Part shown: positions 1 to 5,852 of the stretch, piece after piece
Layout of the letters: each line of letters begins with the position of its first letter
Position numbering within the stretch: the stretch's first letter is position 1
Source of the DNA: Lachnospiraceae bacterium UBA7086
Lineage (GTDB): Bacteria; Bacillota; Clostridia; Lachnospirales; Lachnospiraceae
Direction: 5' to 3'
NCBI GenBank assembly: GCA_002492525.1
Contig: DKZA01000033.1
Location: 1 to 15,168 of the forward strand
DNA length: 15,168 nucleotides
Translations under genes and position numbers: made by a program
The notes under the pieces: model-generated
What the model was told of the DNA's origin: nothing
Database searches by the model: none
Seen by the model: only the letters and a program-made list of their open reading frames with translations

Positions 1-38
1 ATCTACTTTTGCAACAGCCCCTTCCGATTGGACTGCGA

Positions 39-188
39 TTAGTTGTTTTTCTGGTTGTTCTGAGAATTGCTGCCTGTGCTGTTCTTGGAACTGTTCTTTG
101 TACTGTTCTGGCTGCAGTTGTTGTATTTGTCCTGCTGCTTCTCGTTCTGATTATTCTGACTGTTCTGGTTAAAATCGTTTTTAGACAT
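39..188 (-). CDS. Small Asn/Gln/Ser-rich protein, probably forespore-expressed
   Basis: Encodes 49 residues beginning MSKNDFNQNSQNNQ. Asn (16), Ser (9) and Gln (8) make up 33 of 49; there are six Lys, one Cys, and no membrane segment or signal peptide. The start is fixed by AGGAGG at 197-202, 8 nt upstream; the upstream ATG at 195 runs into a stop after four codons. A sigma-G-like promoter lies just upstream (225-255), so expression late in the forespore is inferred. The composition recalls Asn/Gln-rich gamma-type small acid-soluble spore proteins, but no family signature is recognised, so spore function is a hypothesis. It could also be a spore-coat or other low-complexity protein. The gene is real with fair confidence because ribosome site, promoter and start agree. 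Confidence 0.7.
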   Translation of the reverse strand: MSKNDFNQNSQNNQNEKQQDKYNNCSQNSTKNSSKNSTGSNSQNNQKNN

Positions 189-224
189 CTTCCATACCTC
201 CTGATTGTTTTGATGTTACAGAAA

Positions 225-255
225 TAGTATGAGAGAATCCGTGTCAACTTATTCA
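225..255 (-). promoter_or_regulatory. Sigma-G-type forespore promoter
   Basis: Read on the minus strand, TGAATA (250-255) is separated by 18 bp from CATACTA (225-231). Known sigma-G promoters have TGAATA-like -35 and CATACTA-like -10 elements 17-18 bp apart, so this is close to perfect. The predicted start near 218 gives a leader of about 30 nt to the 49-residue gene. TTGACA also occurs in the spacer (at 243-248), but no good sigma-A -10 stands at the right distance. Confidence 0.7.
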
Positions 256-272
256 AGTGAAAAATAGGTCTT

Positions 273-327
273 TAGTACTATATTTTTATTCAAAAGTACC
301 AAAAGCTCGCTTGGTACTTTGGTACTA
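273..327. repeat. Cluster of GTAC-centred repeats between divergent promoters
   Basis: Four GTAC cores occur in 55 bp: TAGTACTA (273-280), AAAGTACCAA (293-302), and a perfect tandem of TTGGTACT (311-318, 319-326). The 293-302 and 311-320 arms are perfect 10-bp inverted repeats around an 8-nt spacer. Neither flank has a U-run, so it is not an ordinary terminator. Its place between the sigma-G promoter and the small-RNA promoter suggests an operator; the binding protein is unknown. Confidence 0.5.
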
Positions 328-334
328 TTTTGGA

Positions 335-362
335 TTGCAATTTCTTACAATTCATATATAAT
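335..362 (+). promoter_or_regulatory. Sigma-A promoter of candidate small RNA
   Basis: TTGCAA (335-340), a 16-bp spacer and TATAAT (357-362). The predicted start about 7 nt downstream (near 369) coincides with the first base of a hairpin. No coding sequence follows on this strand before the terminator. Confidence 0.6.
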
Positions 363-368
363 AGTAAA

Positions 369-470
369 TGTAAACAGAGATACCCCTTCATTCTCAGTTT
401 ACAGACCCTTATATTAATTATTTATACTCCCCTCAATAGACCATTTATCCAAATGGTCTATTGTCTTTTT
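369..470 (+). ncRNA. Candidate ~100-nt small RNA with C-rich unpaired segments
   Basis: The promoter at 335-362 and the terminator at 434-470 bracket a stretch with no usable open reading frame. The 5' hairpin pairs TGTAAAC (369-375) with GTTTACA (397-403); beyond one A/A mismatch, GAGA (377-380) pairs with TCTC (392-395). This presents an 11-nt loop TACCCCTTCAT. The unpaired linker contains a second C-rich run, CTCCCCT (427-433), and the 3' end is a 13-bp terminator. C-rich single-stranded motifs that pair with Shine-Dalgarno sequences are characteristic of several Gram-positive regulatory RNAs such as RsaE. I do not recognise the sequence as a named family. Confidence rests on the promoter-hairpin-terminator arrangement; there is no expression evidence. 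Confidence 0.55.
434..470 (+). terminator. Strong rho-independent terminator of the small RNA
   Basis: A perfect 13-bp stem (434-446 with 451-463), a 4-nt loop ATCC, and a T-rich tail TCTTTTT (464-470). The minus-strand side has no T-run, so it acts for the plus strand. Confidence 0.8.
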
Positions 471-475
471 ATCAC

Positions 476-519
476 ATAGGAATTTCCTTCACCTATCCGA
501 GGCTGCGAAGCAGTCCTCG
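476..519 (-). repeat. Two-hairpin dispersed element, copy A
   Basis: The minus-strand 26-nt segment (519 to 494) is identical to copy B at 1617-1642. It folds into a hairpin whose core is CTGC-TTC-GCAG. It is followed by a second small hairpin, ATAGG (492-496) pairing with CCTAT (476-480) around an 11-nt loop. The copy lies downstream of the HAAS/DUF1700 gene, in the same direction as that gene. Confidence 0.7.
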
Positions 520-520
520 C

Positions 521-553
521 AAAGTAAATTTGCTTCGCAAATTTACTTTTTTT
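521..553 (+). terminator. 13-bp TTC-loop hairpin, terminator-like
   Basis: AAAGTAAATTTGC (521-533) pairs perfectly with GCAAATTTACTTT (537-549) around TTC. The T-run continues to 553, so it would terminate plus-strand transcription best. On the minus strand it starts just past the stop codon at 552 but has only a weak T-tail. It abuts repeat copy A and shares that element's TTCGC motif. Confidence 0.55.
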
Positions 554-1049
554 ATTGATTGCTTTGAAACAATTTAATAATCAACATGACTATCAGCACC
601 GGAATCAGAATCGGTGCCAAAACCGATATCAGAGAAAATGCCACGCCGATGATCAACAGCACCACCACCGTAACGATCAGAAGGATCAGCCATCCGGGCA
701 CGCGAAACACCTTTCCCTCCATCCGGTCTTCATAAGGATCCGTATTCCCAGCCTCATGATACCCATAAGTATGGGAGTATGTGTTTCCTGTATCGCCGTC
801 GGAAATCTCCTCATCGTAATTTAAATTTGTTCCTGCGCTTCTGCCGGCCCGTTTATTGGCCTCAATAATACTTTTGGCAAGAAGCCTGGGATCGCCAAGT
901 GCCGTCAGAACTTCCGTTTCACTCCTGCCTTTCCGTATCTCCGTATCAATATATTCCTGATAATAACGCACATTCTCTGTCACCTGACGGCTGTTTAATC
1001 CGCCGGCGAGCGCCCTTTGCAGTTTTTCCATAAATTCTATCCGGTTCAT
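552..1049 (-). CDS. HAAS/DUF1700 domain membrane protein
   Basis: A 165-aa protein. Residues 1-66 match the HAAS/DUF1700 pattern: V-x-YY-x-EYI-D, then G-x-SE-x-EVL-x-x-LGDP-x-x-x-A. A polar acidic linker (70-115) follows. A long hydrophobic stretch (118-160) holds probably two membrane helices and ends in a short cytosolic tail. Proteins of this family are usually small membrane partners of PadR-type regulators and are thought to take part in signalling; no enzyme activity is known. Here the upstream partner is not a PadR protein but an unrecognised 130-aa protein whose stop is 22 nt away, which implies cotranscription. The ribosome site is weak (AAAAGG about 8 nt before ATG), so translation may depend on the upstream gene. 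Confidence 0.85.
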   Translation of the reverse strand: MNRIEFMEKLQRALAGGLNSRQVTENVRYYQEYIDTEIRKGRSETEVLTALGDPRLLAKSIIEANKRAGRSAGTNLNYDEEISDGDTGNTYSHTYGYHEAGNTDPYEDRMEGKVFRVPGWLILLIVTVVVLLIIGVAFSLISVLAPILIPVLIVMLIIKLFQSNQ

Positions 1050-1071
1050 ATTATATACCTTTTCTTCTGAT

Positions 1072-1464
1072 CTACATGATCTGATCCATGCCTTTTCCGT
1101 CCCTGAATTTCCTGATATACTCTTCCGGAGCCCGCTTCATCTTAGCCATCGTCATAAACGCCTGCAGCACCATATCTTCCTTATTACATCCGGCCGTATT
1201 CTTTCCCGTATCCTTGCGCAGATTATCCCTCTCTATCTGCCACACATAACAATCCGTCAGAGAATACCCCTCACATTTCGGGGATTCCGGCAGTTCGTGA
1301 TGTTCCAGATAGTACACAAAGGCGTGATACAGCTGCGCATCCGCAAGCAGTTCACTCCACAACTCGTCGCTCCATGTCTCGGAATATCCCACATATTCAC
1401 ATAAGCGGACCAGGCCGTCATAAACCTTTAATTTACGCTGATCAAATAAAATGGCCGCAGACAT
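1072..1464 (-). CDS. Unrecognised 130-aa protein upstream of HAAS/DUF1700 gene
   Basis: I do not recognise the family. The frame is open from 1533, but the ATG at 1464 has the only good ribosome site (GAGAGGAG about 4-5 nt upstream), giving MSAAILFDQRKLKVYDGL at the N-terminus. The protein is soluble and mixed-charge, rich in aromatic residues in the middle (AFVYYLEHHELPE). Cys occurs at about residues 22, 64, 72 and 93, and the C-terminus is basic. No helix-turn-helix, membrane segment or catalytic motif is visible. Its position, just before a HAAS/DUF1700 gene, is where a PadR-type regulator normally sits. A regulatory or partner role is therefore possible but is inference only. Confidence 0.7.
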   Translation of the reverse strand: MSAAILFDQRKLKVYDGLVRLCEYVGYSETWSDELWSELLADAQLYHAFVYYLEHHELPESPKCEGYSLTDCYVWQIERDNLRKDTGKNTAGCNKEDMVLQAFMTMAKMKRAPEEYIRKFRDGKGMDQIM

Positions 1465-1491
1465 TTTTCTCCTCTCTTGTGCGCACCGTTT

Positions 1492-1516
1492 ACAAGACAT
1501 CCCCCAAATGTCTTGT
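1492..1516 (-). promoter_or_regulatory. Leader hairpin with G-rich loop
   Basis: ACAAGACAT and ATGTCTTGT form a perfect 9-bp stem, with the loop TTGGGGG on the minus strand. It lies about 27 nt before the 130-aa gene's ATG. No T-run follows, so it is not a terminator. Regulation of the downstream start is possible. Confidence 0.4.
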
Positions 1517-1616
1517 TGTACAGGCTCCTGCATTTTATCATTTTATCATACTTATCCATGTTTTGCTATGACCGCCTTCTTAATTTATTCTAAAAAGATA
1601 GAGCAAAGCTCGATTA

Positions 1617-1661
1617 CGAGGACTGCTTCGCAGCCTCGGATACAGCCGTGAAGCTTCTATC
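1617..1661 (+). repeat. Two-hairpin dispersed element, copy B
   Basis: Positions 1617-1642 are identical over 26 nt to the reverse complement of 494-519. The first hairpin is GAGG-A-CTGC-TTC-GCAG-CCTC with a bulged A. The second hairpin is weaker here: GATA (1639-1642) with TATC (1658-1661). It sits between two minus-strand genes and is not at the 3' end of a plus-strand gene. Confidence 0.65.
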
Positions 1662-1663
1662 AC

Positions 1664-1710
1664 AGAAAGGAAGGACAGCGTCTTCTAATGTGACGCTGTC
1701 CTTCCTTTCT
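1664..1710 (-). terminator. Terminator-like stem after the lacI-family gene
   Basis: A perfect 19-bp stem (1664-1682 with 1692-1710) and a 9-nt loop, starting 10 nt past the repressor stop. The arms are rich in CCTTCCTTTCT, but there is no clean T-run on either side. Confidence 0.6.
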
Positions 1711-1719
1711 GTTTTCCCT

Positions 1720-2739
1720 TCACTTTTCAGTAAGATCTGCTACCGAATTACCCTCATATACATGACCTTCTACAAAAATCTGCTCAACTAATGTGGTTTT
1801 GGGATGTTCGATCAGATTGATCAACTTTTCTCCCGCCTTCTGTCCCAGCTTTGCAGTGTCCTGTGCAAGTGTAGTGAGTGTAGGCTCAATGTGCCTTGCA
1901 ATCATAATTCCGTCATACCCGGCAACCGAAATATCATCCGGAATCCGCAAACCTCTTTCCTTAATGGCATTAATCCCGCCAAAAGCAGCAAAATCATCCG
2001 GATACAGGATACAGGTCGGCCGCTCTTTTAGATCCAGCAGCCTCATGGTTTCTTTATAAGTAGCTGCGGTATCCCGATAAGGAGCCATACCAATATACTC
2101 ATCCGCTATCTCTAGTTTAAGCTGTGCCGCCGTCCTGTAAAAGGAAGACAGTCTGCTCTGGGTAACTGCCGAATCCGCCCCGTGTATATATGCCACCCTG
2201 CGGTGTCCCTTCTCATATATATAGGTTAAAAGATCCTTCATCCCCTGTACATTATTGGACATAATCGCACTGGTATTATTAAACATATGATCGATTGTGA
2301 CCGTAGGAATATTTCCCCTGACAAGCTGCATAATTTCCGGAGAATAAAAATCCGCACAGACAATTGCGATTCCGTCAAATCCCCGTGATCTGCAATGTTC
2401 TAAATAAGACGGCCGCTCCGACCGGGCCTTGAAAGAATTGACAAAAGTAATATCATATCCTTTCTCTTCTACCGTGTTTTTAAAACTATCCAGTACAAAC
2501 GAATAATAATCATGTGTCAGACCGCTGTAAGCTTCCTCAGCAAAAAGCACTCCGATATTATATGTCCGGTGTGTCTTTAGTGCCTTGGCCATGGAATTAG
2601 GAAGATATCCCATCTCGTCTGCAACCTTCTTTATATACTTTTTGGTTTCTGATCCAATATCATTGTGATCATTAAGTGCTTTACTGACTGTCGCCACCGA
2701 TACACCACAGGCAGTCGAGATATCCTTCATTGATACCAT
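1720..2739 (-). CDS. LacI-family transcriptional repressor
   Basis: A 339-aa repressor, normal length for the family. Residues 5-24 (KDISTACGVSVATVSKALND) are the LacI helix-turn-helix. Residues 49-58 form the hinge region, and about 60-330 is the periplasmic-binding-like sugar domain. The frame is open back to a TTG at 2757. That codon overlaps the ribosome site GAGGGGA, so the ATG at 2739, about 10 nt downstream of that site, is chosen. It is divergent from cellobiose phosphorylase, so cellobiose or a related glucoside is the likely inducer. Two near-identical candidate operators lie in the intergenic region, one just downstream of this gene's own -10, suggesting autoregulation. The effector is inferred from context only. 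Confidence 0.93.
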   Translation of the reverse strand: MVSMKDISTACGVSVATVSKALNDHNDIGSETKKYIKKVADEMGYLPNSMAKALKTHRTYNIGVLFAEEAYSGLTHDYYSFVLDSFKNTVEEKGYDITFVNSFKARSERPSYLEHCRSRGFDGIAIVCADFYSPEIMQLVRGNIPTVTIDHMFNNTSAIMSNNVQGMKDLLTYIYEKGHRRVAYIHGADSAVTQSRLSSFYRTAAQLKLEIADEYIGMAPYRDTAATYKETMRLLDLKERPTCILYPDDFAAFGGINAIKERGLRIPDDISVAGYDGIMIARHIEPTLTTLAQDTAKLGQKAGEKLINLIEHPKTTLVEQIFVEGHVYEGNSVADLTEK

Positions 2740-2793
2740 TTCTTTAAGTCCCCTCAATAATCCGTAAATACAACAGTATTCACATCATAATTC

Positions 2794-2810
2794 ACTTAAC
2801 CGTTTTCGTA
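2794..2810 (+). promoter_or_regulatory. Candidate LacI-family operator 1
   Basis: ACTTAACCGTTTTCGTA matches operator 2 at 16 of 17 bases and has the CG-N4-CG core seen in many LacI-family sites. It lies immediately downstream of the repressor gene's -10 element, where bound protein would block transcription. Confidence 0.65.
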
Positions 2811-2822
2811 CACTTAGTGTAC
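2808..2822. promoter_or_regulatory. Perfect 15-bp palindrome over repressor -10
   Basis: GTACACTTAGTGTAC is a perfect 7+1+7 dyad overlapping the repressor promoter -10 (2816-2821) and the end of operator 1. It may be a second protein site or part of a composite operator. Confidence 0.45.
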
Positions 2823-2844
2823 AATATATTTTATACTTATGCAA
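2816..2844 (-). promoter_or_regulatory. Promoter of the lacI-family gene
   Basis: On the minus strand TTGCAT (2839-2844), a 17-bp spacer and TACACT (2816-2821). It is followed directly by operator 1. The leader to the ATG is about 70 nt. Confidence 0.6.
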
Positions 2845-2936
2845 GAAATATTTTATTTTTTATTAATATAATACATTTTTGTAACCTTATAGGAAAATAT
2901 TCCTATGACAAATTTCCATAAATTCCTTAAAGCTTA

Positions 2937-2965
2937 TTGCTTTTTTATATTTTGTTATGTATAAT
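2937..2965 (+). promoter_or_regulatory. Promoter of cellobiose phosphorylase
   Basis: TTGCTT (2937-2942), a 17-bp spacer and TATAAT (2960-2965). The start near 2972 gives a ~109-nt leader that contains operator 2 at about +25 to +42, a roadblock position. A 7-bp dyad, ATAGGAA-AATA-TTCCTAT (2889-2906), lies further upstream. Confidence 0.65.
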
Positions 2966-2996
2966 TTTAATAACTTTATTAGCATTATACTCTTCT

Positions 2997-3013
2997 ACTT
3001 AATCGTTTTCGTA
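2997..3013 (+). promoter_or_regulatory. Candidate LacI-family operator 2
   Basis: ACTTAATCGTTTTCGTA differs from operator 1 by one base and has the same orientation, 203 bp away. It lies downstream of the phosphorylase promoter. Confidence 0.65.
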
Positions 3014-3080
3014 TTATGATTTATGTAATGGTTCCACAAGTAAGGCTACAGTAAATACAATAAAAAAGGAGATTACCACT

Positions 3081-5516
3081 ATGAAATTTGGTTATTTTGA
3101 TGACGCCAACCGAGAATATGTCATCACCACACCGAAGACTCCTCTGCCCTGGATCAACTATCTGGGCTGTAACGAGTTCTTTTCACTGATTTCCAACACC
3201 TGCGGCGGTTATACATTTTATAAAGACGCCAAGCTTCTGCGGATGACCCGCTACCGCTACAATGACGTGCCAAACGATATTAACGGCAAATACTTTTATA
3301 TCAAAGAAGGCGGCAGCGTCTGGAATCCCGGCTGGAAACCCACCCAGACAGAGCTTGACAGCTACGAGTGCCGGCATGGTATCGGTTACAGCCGCTTTAC
3401 CGGCGCCAAGAACAATCTGGAGGCTTCAGTCCTCACCTTTGTTCCCATGGACGACAACTGTGAGATCAGTCAGGTAAAACTGACCAACTTAAGCAGCAAT
3501 ACAAAAACTGTCACCCTTTTCTCCTATGTGGAATGGTGCCTCTGGAATGCGGACGATGACTCCCGCAATTTCCAACGCAACTTAAATACCGGTGAAGTGG
3601 AAGTCATCGGCTCTACCATTTATCATAAGACAGAATACCGGGAGCGCAGAAACCACTATGCCATCTATTCGGTAAATACCCCCGTAGATGGTTTTGACAC
3701 AAGCCGGGACGCTTTTCTTGGCGCATATCGCGGTGCAGCGAATCCGGAAGTAGTGGAGAAAGGCCAGGCATCCAATTCTATGGCCAGCGGATGGTCACCC
3801 ATTGCCAGCCATCAGATCAATATAACCCTGAATCCCGGCGAGAGCAAAACTTTTGTCTTTGTACTGGGCTATATAGAGAATCCTGAAGATCAGAAATGGG
3901 AGGCTCCCGGCATCATTAACAAAAAACCTGCCGATGCAATGCTTGCCAAATACCAGACAGATGCTGATGTGGACAAAGCTTTTGCGGCGTTGCATGATTA
4001 CTGGAATAATCTGCTTTCTAAATACACCGTGAAATCTTCCAATGACAAGGTAGACCGCATGGTCAATATCTGGAACCAGTATCAATGCATGGTAACCTTC
4101 AATATGTCACGCTCTGCTTCATACTACGAATCCGGTATTGGACGCGGTATGGGCTTTCGTGACTCCTGCCAGGATCTGCTTGGTTTCGTACATCTGATTC
4201 CTGACCGTGCAAGACAGCGTATTATCGACATTGCTTCTACACAGTTCCAGGACGGCAGTGCTTATCACCAGTATCAGCCTCTGACCAAAAAAGGAAATTC
4301 CGATATCGGAAGCGGCTTCAACGACGATCCTCTTTGGCTGATTGCCGGTACTTCCGCTTATGTGCGCGAAAGCGGTGACACCTCCATACTTACAGAAATG
4401 GTACCTTATGACAATGATGAATCCGCAGCAAAACCGCTGATGGATCACCTGAAACGTTCCTTCGACTATATCGTCAATCACAAAGGACCTCATGCCCTGC
4501 CGTTAATTGGCCGCGCCGACTGGAATGACTGCCTGAATCTGAACTGTTTTTCAGAACATCCCGGCGAATCTTTCCAGACTTTTGGACCTTCCGAAGGACC
4601 GGTGGCTGAATCCGTATTTATTGCGGGTATGTTCGTCAAATACGGCGAAGAGTATGCACAGCTTTGCGAACTCATGGGGAACCAGTCGGAAGCCGATTAT
4701 GCCCGGGCTGAAGTACAGAAAATGTATGATGCCATCCTGAAAGATGGTTGGGACGGCGACTGGTTTGTCCGTGCCTATGATGCTTATGGTAATAAGATCG
4801 GCTCTAAAGAATGTGAAGAAGGACAGATATACATTGAGTCTAACGGCTTTTGCCCGTTGGCCGGTGTTGGTGTAAAAGAGGGTCTTGCCCAGAAAGCCCT
4901 TGACTCCGTGAAAGAAAAACTGGATACCAAATACGGCGTGATGATCCTACAACCTGCCTACACAAAGTATCATCTGGAACTGGGTGAAATTTCTTCCTAT
5001 CCGCCGGGATACAAGGAAAATGCAGGCATCTTCTGCCACAACAATCCTTGGGTCTCTATTGCCGAGACCGTTATCGGACGCGGCGACAGAGCCTTTGAGA
5101 TTTATCAAAAGACCTGCCCTGCTTATGTGGAAGAGTTCAGTGAGATTCACCGTACAGAACCCTATGTCTATTCTCAGATGGTGGCCGGCGCAGACGCGAA
5201 ATTCCACGGCGAGGCAAAGAACAGCTGGCTGACAGGTACCGCTGCCTGGACTTTTGTGAATGTGTCACAGCACATTCTGGGGCTTTACCCCACTCATCAG
5301 GGCCTTCGCATCGACCCTTGTGTGCCAAAAGATTTCGGAGATTTTGAACTGACAAGAAAATTCCGGGAAGGAACTTACAACATTAAAGTCGTAAATCCTG
5401 AAAACGTGGAAAAAGGCGTAAAATCCCTTACCGTAGACGGCAAGCCGGTTGAAGGATGTGTTATCCCTTACGAGAAAGGCAAAACCGATTATGATGTGGT
5501 AGTGACCATGGGTTAA
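3081..5516 (+). CDS. Cellobiose phosphorylase (GH94)
   Basis: Splits cellobiose with inorganic phosphate into alpha-glucose 1-phosphate and glucose in the cytoplasm, saving one ATP per disaccharide. Its 811 aa equal the length I recall for clostridial cellobiose phosphorylases, and stretches such as YECRHG, YHKTEYRERRNHYA, NQYQCMVTFNMSRSASYYES and TKKGN are typical of them. Cellodextrin phosphorylases are much longer, near 980 aa. An N-terminal beta-sandwich (about 1-290) is followed by the (alpha/alpha)6 catalytic barrel (about 310-740) and a C-terminal beta domain. DWND at 480-483 carries the general-acid Asp, and TGT at 718-720 is the phosphate-binding turn. There is no signal peptide. AAGGAG at 3066-3071 supports the start. 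It is expressed alone, under the divergent LacI-type repressor, and ends in a strong terminator. No transporter is in the window. Confidence 0.95.
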   Translation: MKFGYFDDANREYVITTPKTPLPWINYLGCNEFFSLISNTCGGYTFYKDAKLLRMTRYRYNDVPNDINGKYFYIKEGGSVWNPGWKPTQTELDSYECRHGIGYSRFTGAKNNLEASVLTFVPMDDNCEISQVKLTNLSSNTKTVTLFSYVEWCLWNADDDSRNFQRNLNTGEVEVIGSTIYHKTEYRERRNHYAIYSVNTPVDGFDTSRDAFLGAYRGAANPEVVEKGQASNSMASGWSPIASHQINITLNPGESKTFVFVLGYIENPEDQKWEAPGIINKKPADAMLAKYQTDADVDKAFAALHDYWNNLLSKYTVKSSNDKVDRMVNIWNQYQCMVTFNMSRSASYYESGIGRGMGFRDSCQDLLGFVHLIPDRARQRIIDIASTQFQDGSAYHQYQPLTKKGNSDIGSGFNDDPLWLIAGTSAYVRESGDTSILTEMVPYDNDESAAKPLMDHLKRSFDYIVNHKGPHALPLIGRADWNDCLNLNCFSEHPGESFQTFGPSEGPVAESVFIAGMFVKYGEEYAQLCELMGNQSEADYARAEVQKMYDAILKDGWDGDWFVRAYDAYGNKIGSKECEEGQIYIESNGFCPLAGVGVKEGLAQKALDSVKEKLDTKYGVMILQPAYTKYHLELGEISSYPPGYKENAGIFCHNNPWVSIAETVIGRGDRAFEIYQKTCPAYVEEFSEIHRTEPYVYSQMVAGADAKFHGEAKNSWLTGTAAWTFVNVSQHILGLYPTHQGLRIDPCVPKDFGDFELTRKFREGTYNIKVVNPENVEKGVKSLTVDGKPVEGCVIPYEKGKTDYDVVVTMG

Positions 5517-5528
5517 ATGGAAGCCTTG

Positions 5529-5572
5529 TGAGATCTGCTTCGCAGTCTCGAATAAGTGAGGAAACTTCTTAT
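5529..5572 (+). repeat. Two-hairpin dispersed element, copy C
   Basis: Matches copies A and B at 21 of 26 bases. Two of the changes are compensatory: a G-C pair in A/B becomes A-T here (5533 with 5546). The second hairpin, ATAAG (5552-5556) with CTTAT (5568-5572), has an 11-nt loop exactly as in copy A. It lies 12 nt past the phosphorylase stop. Confidence 0.65.
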
Positions 5573-5576
5573 ATAA

Positions 5577-5619
5577 TGATAAAAAATCCGCATACATAAG
5601 GTGTGCGGATTTTTTATCA
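5577..5619. terminator. Bidirectional terminator after cellobiose phosphorylase
   Basis: A 19-bp stem (5577-5595 with 5601-5619), one G-T pair, loop ATAAG, with runs of six A and six T inside the arms. It gives a U-tract in either direction. On the minus side no gene faces it. Confidence 0.85.
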
Positions 5620-5654
5620 TATCATTTTTGATCTATTAATTTCCTTTTCATTTT

Positions 5655-5670
5655 ATGACATACATGTCAT
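5655..5670. promoter_or_regulatory. Perfect palindrome upstream of merR-type gene
   Basis: ATGACAT-AC-ATGTCAT, a perfect 7+2+7 dyad about 100 bp before the MerR-type promoter. No T-run follows. It is a possible operator for an unidentified protein; the rest of 5620-5760 shows nothing else supportable. Confidence 0.35.
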
Positions 5671-5766
5671 TTAATTGCATTGCCATACAGGATATTGTAG
5701 GCAAAATTTTCTCCACCACTAGTTTCCCAAAAGGGCTTGTTTTTGAGCGGAAGTTGTGACAAAATA

Positions 5767-5802
5767 TGACTTAGCCAACTCTGACCCTCGGGTATAGTTT
5801 GG
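5767..5802 (+). promoter_or_regulatory. MerR-type promoter with dyad in the spacer
   Basis: A -35-like TGACTT (5767-5772) is separated by a long 20-bp spacer from TATAGT (5793-5798). The spacer centres on ACCC-TC-GGGT (5784-5793) flanked by CCAA (5775-5778) and TTGG (5799-5802). Overlong spacers spanning a dyad are the hallmark of promoters activated by MerR proteins through DNA distortion. Autoregulation by the downstream gene is inferred. Confidence 0.55.
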
Positions 5803-5852
5803 CAATAGAATAAGAAACAATGGAGTGCCTTAACGGCATTAGGATACTAGTA

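Noticed and set aside
9..227. Plus-strand hydrophobic 72-aa frame
   Set aside because: It is the antisense of the Asn/Gln-rich gene: poly-Asn/Gln codons read backwards give Val/Leu. It has no ribosome site.
1465..1533. N-terminal extension of the 130-aa protein by 23 residues
   Set aside because: The extension overlaps the leader hairpin and has no ribosome site, while the ATG at 1464 has a good one.
3024..3040. TGTAATGGTTCCACA as a catabolite-repression (cre) site for the phosphorylase
   Set aside because: It lacks the central CG and fits the consensus poorly at several other positions.
5265..5597. Minus-strand 110-aa frame at the end of the phosphorylase gene
   Set aside because: It overlaps the phosphorylase coding sequence and its terminator, and has no family resemblance.
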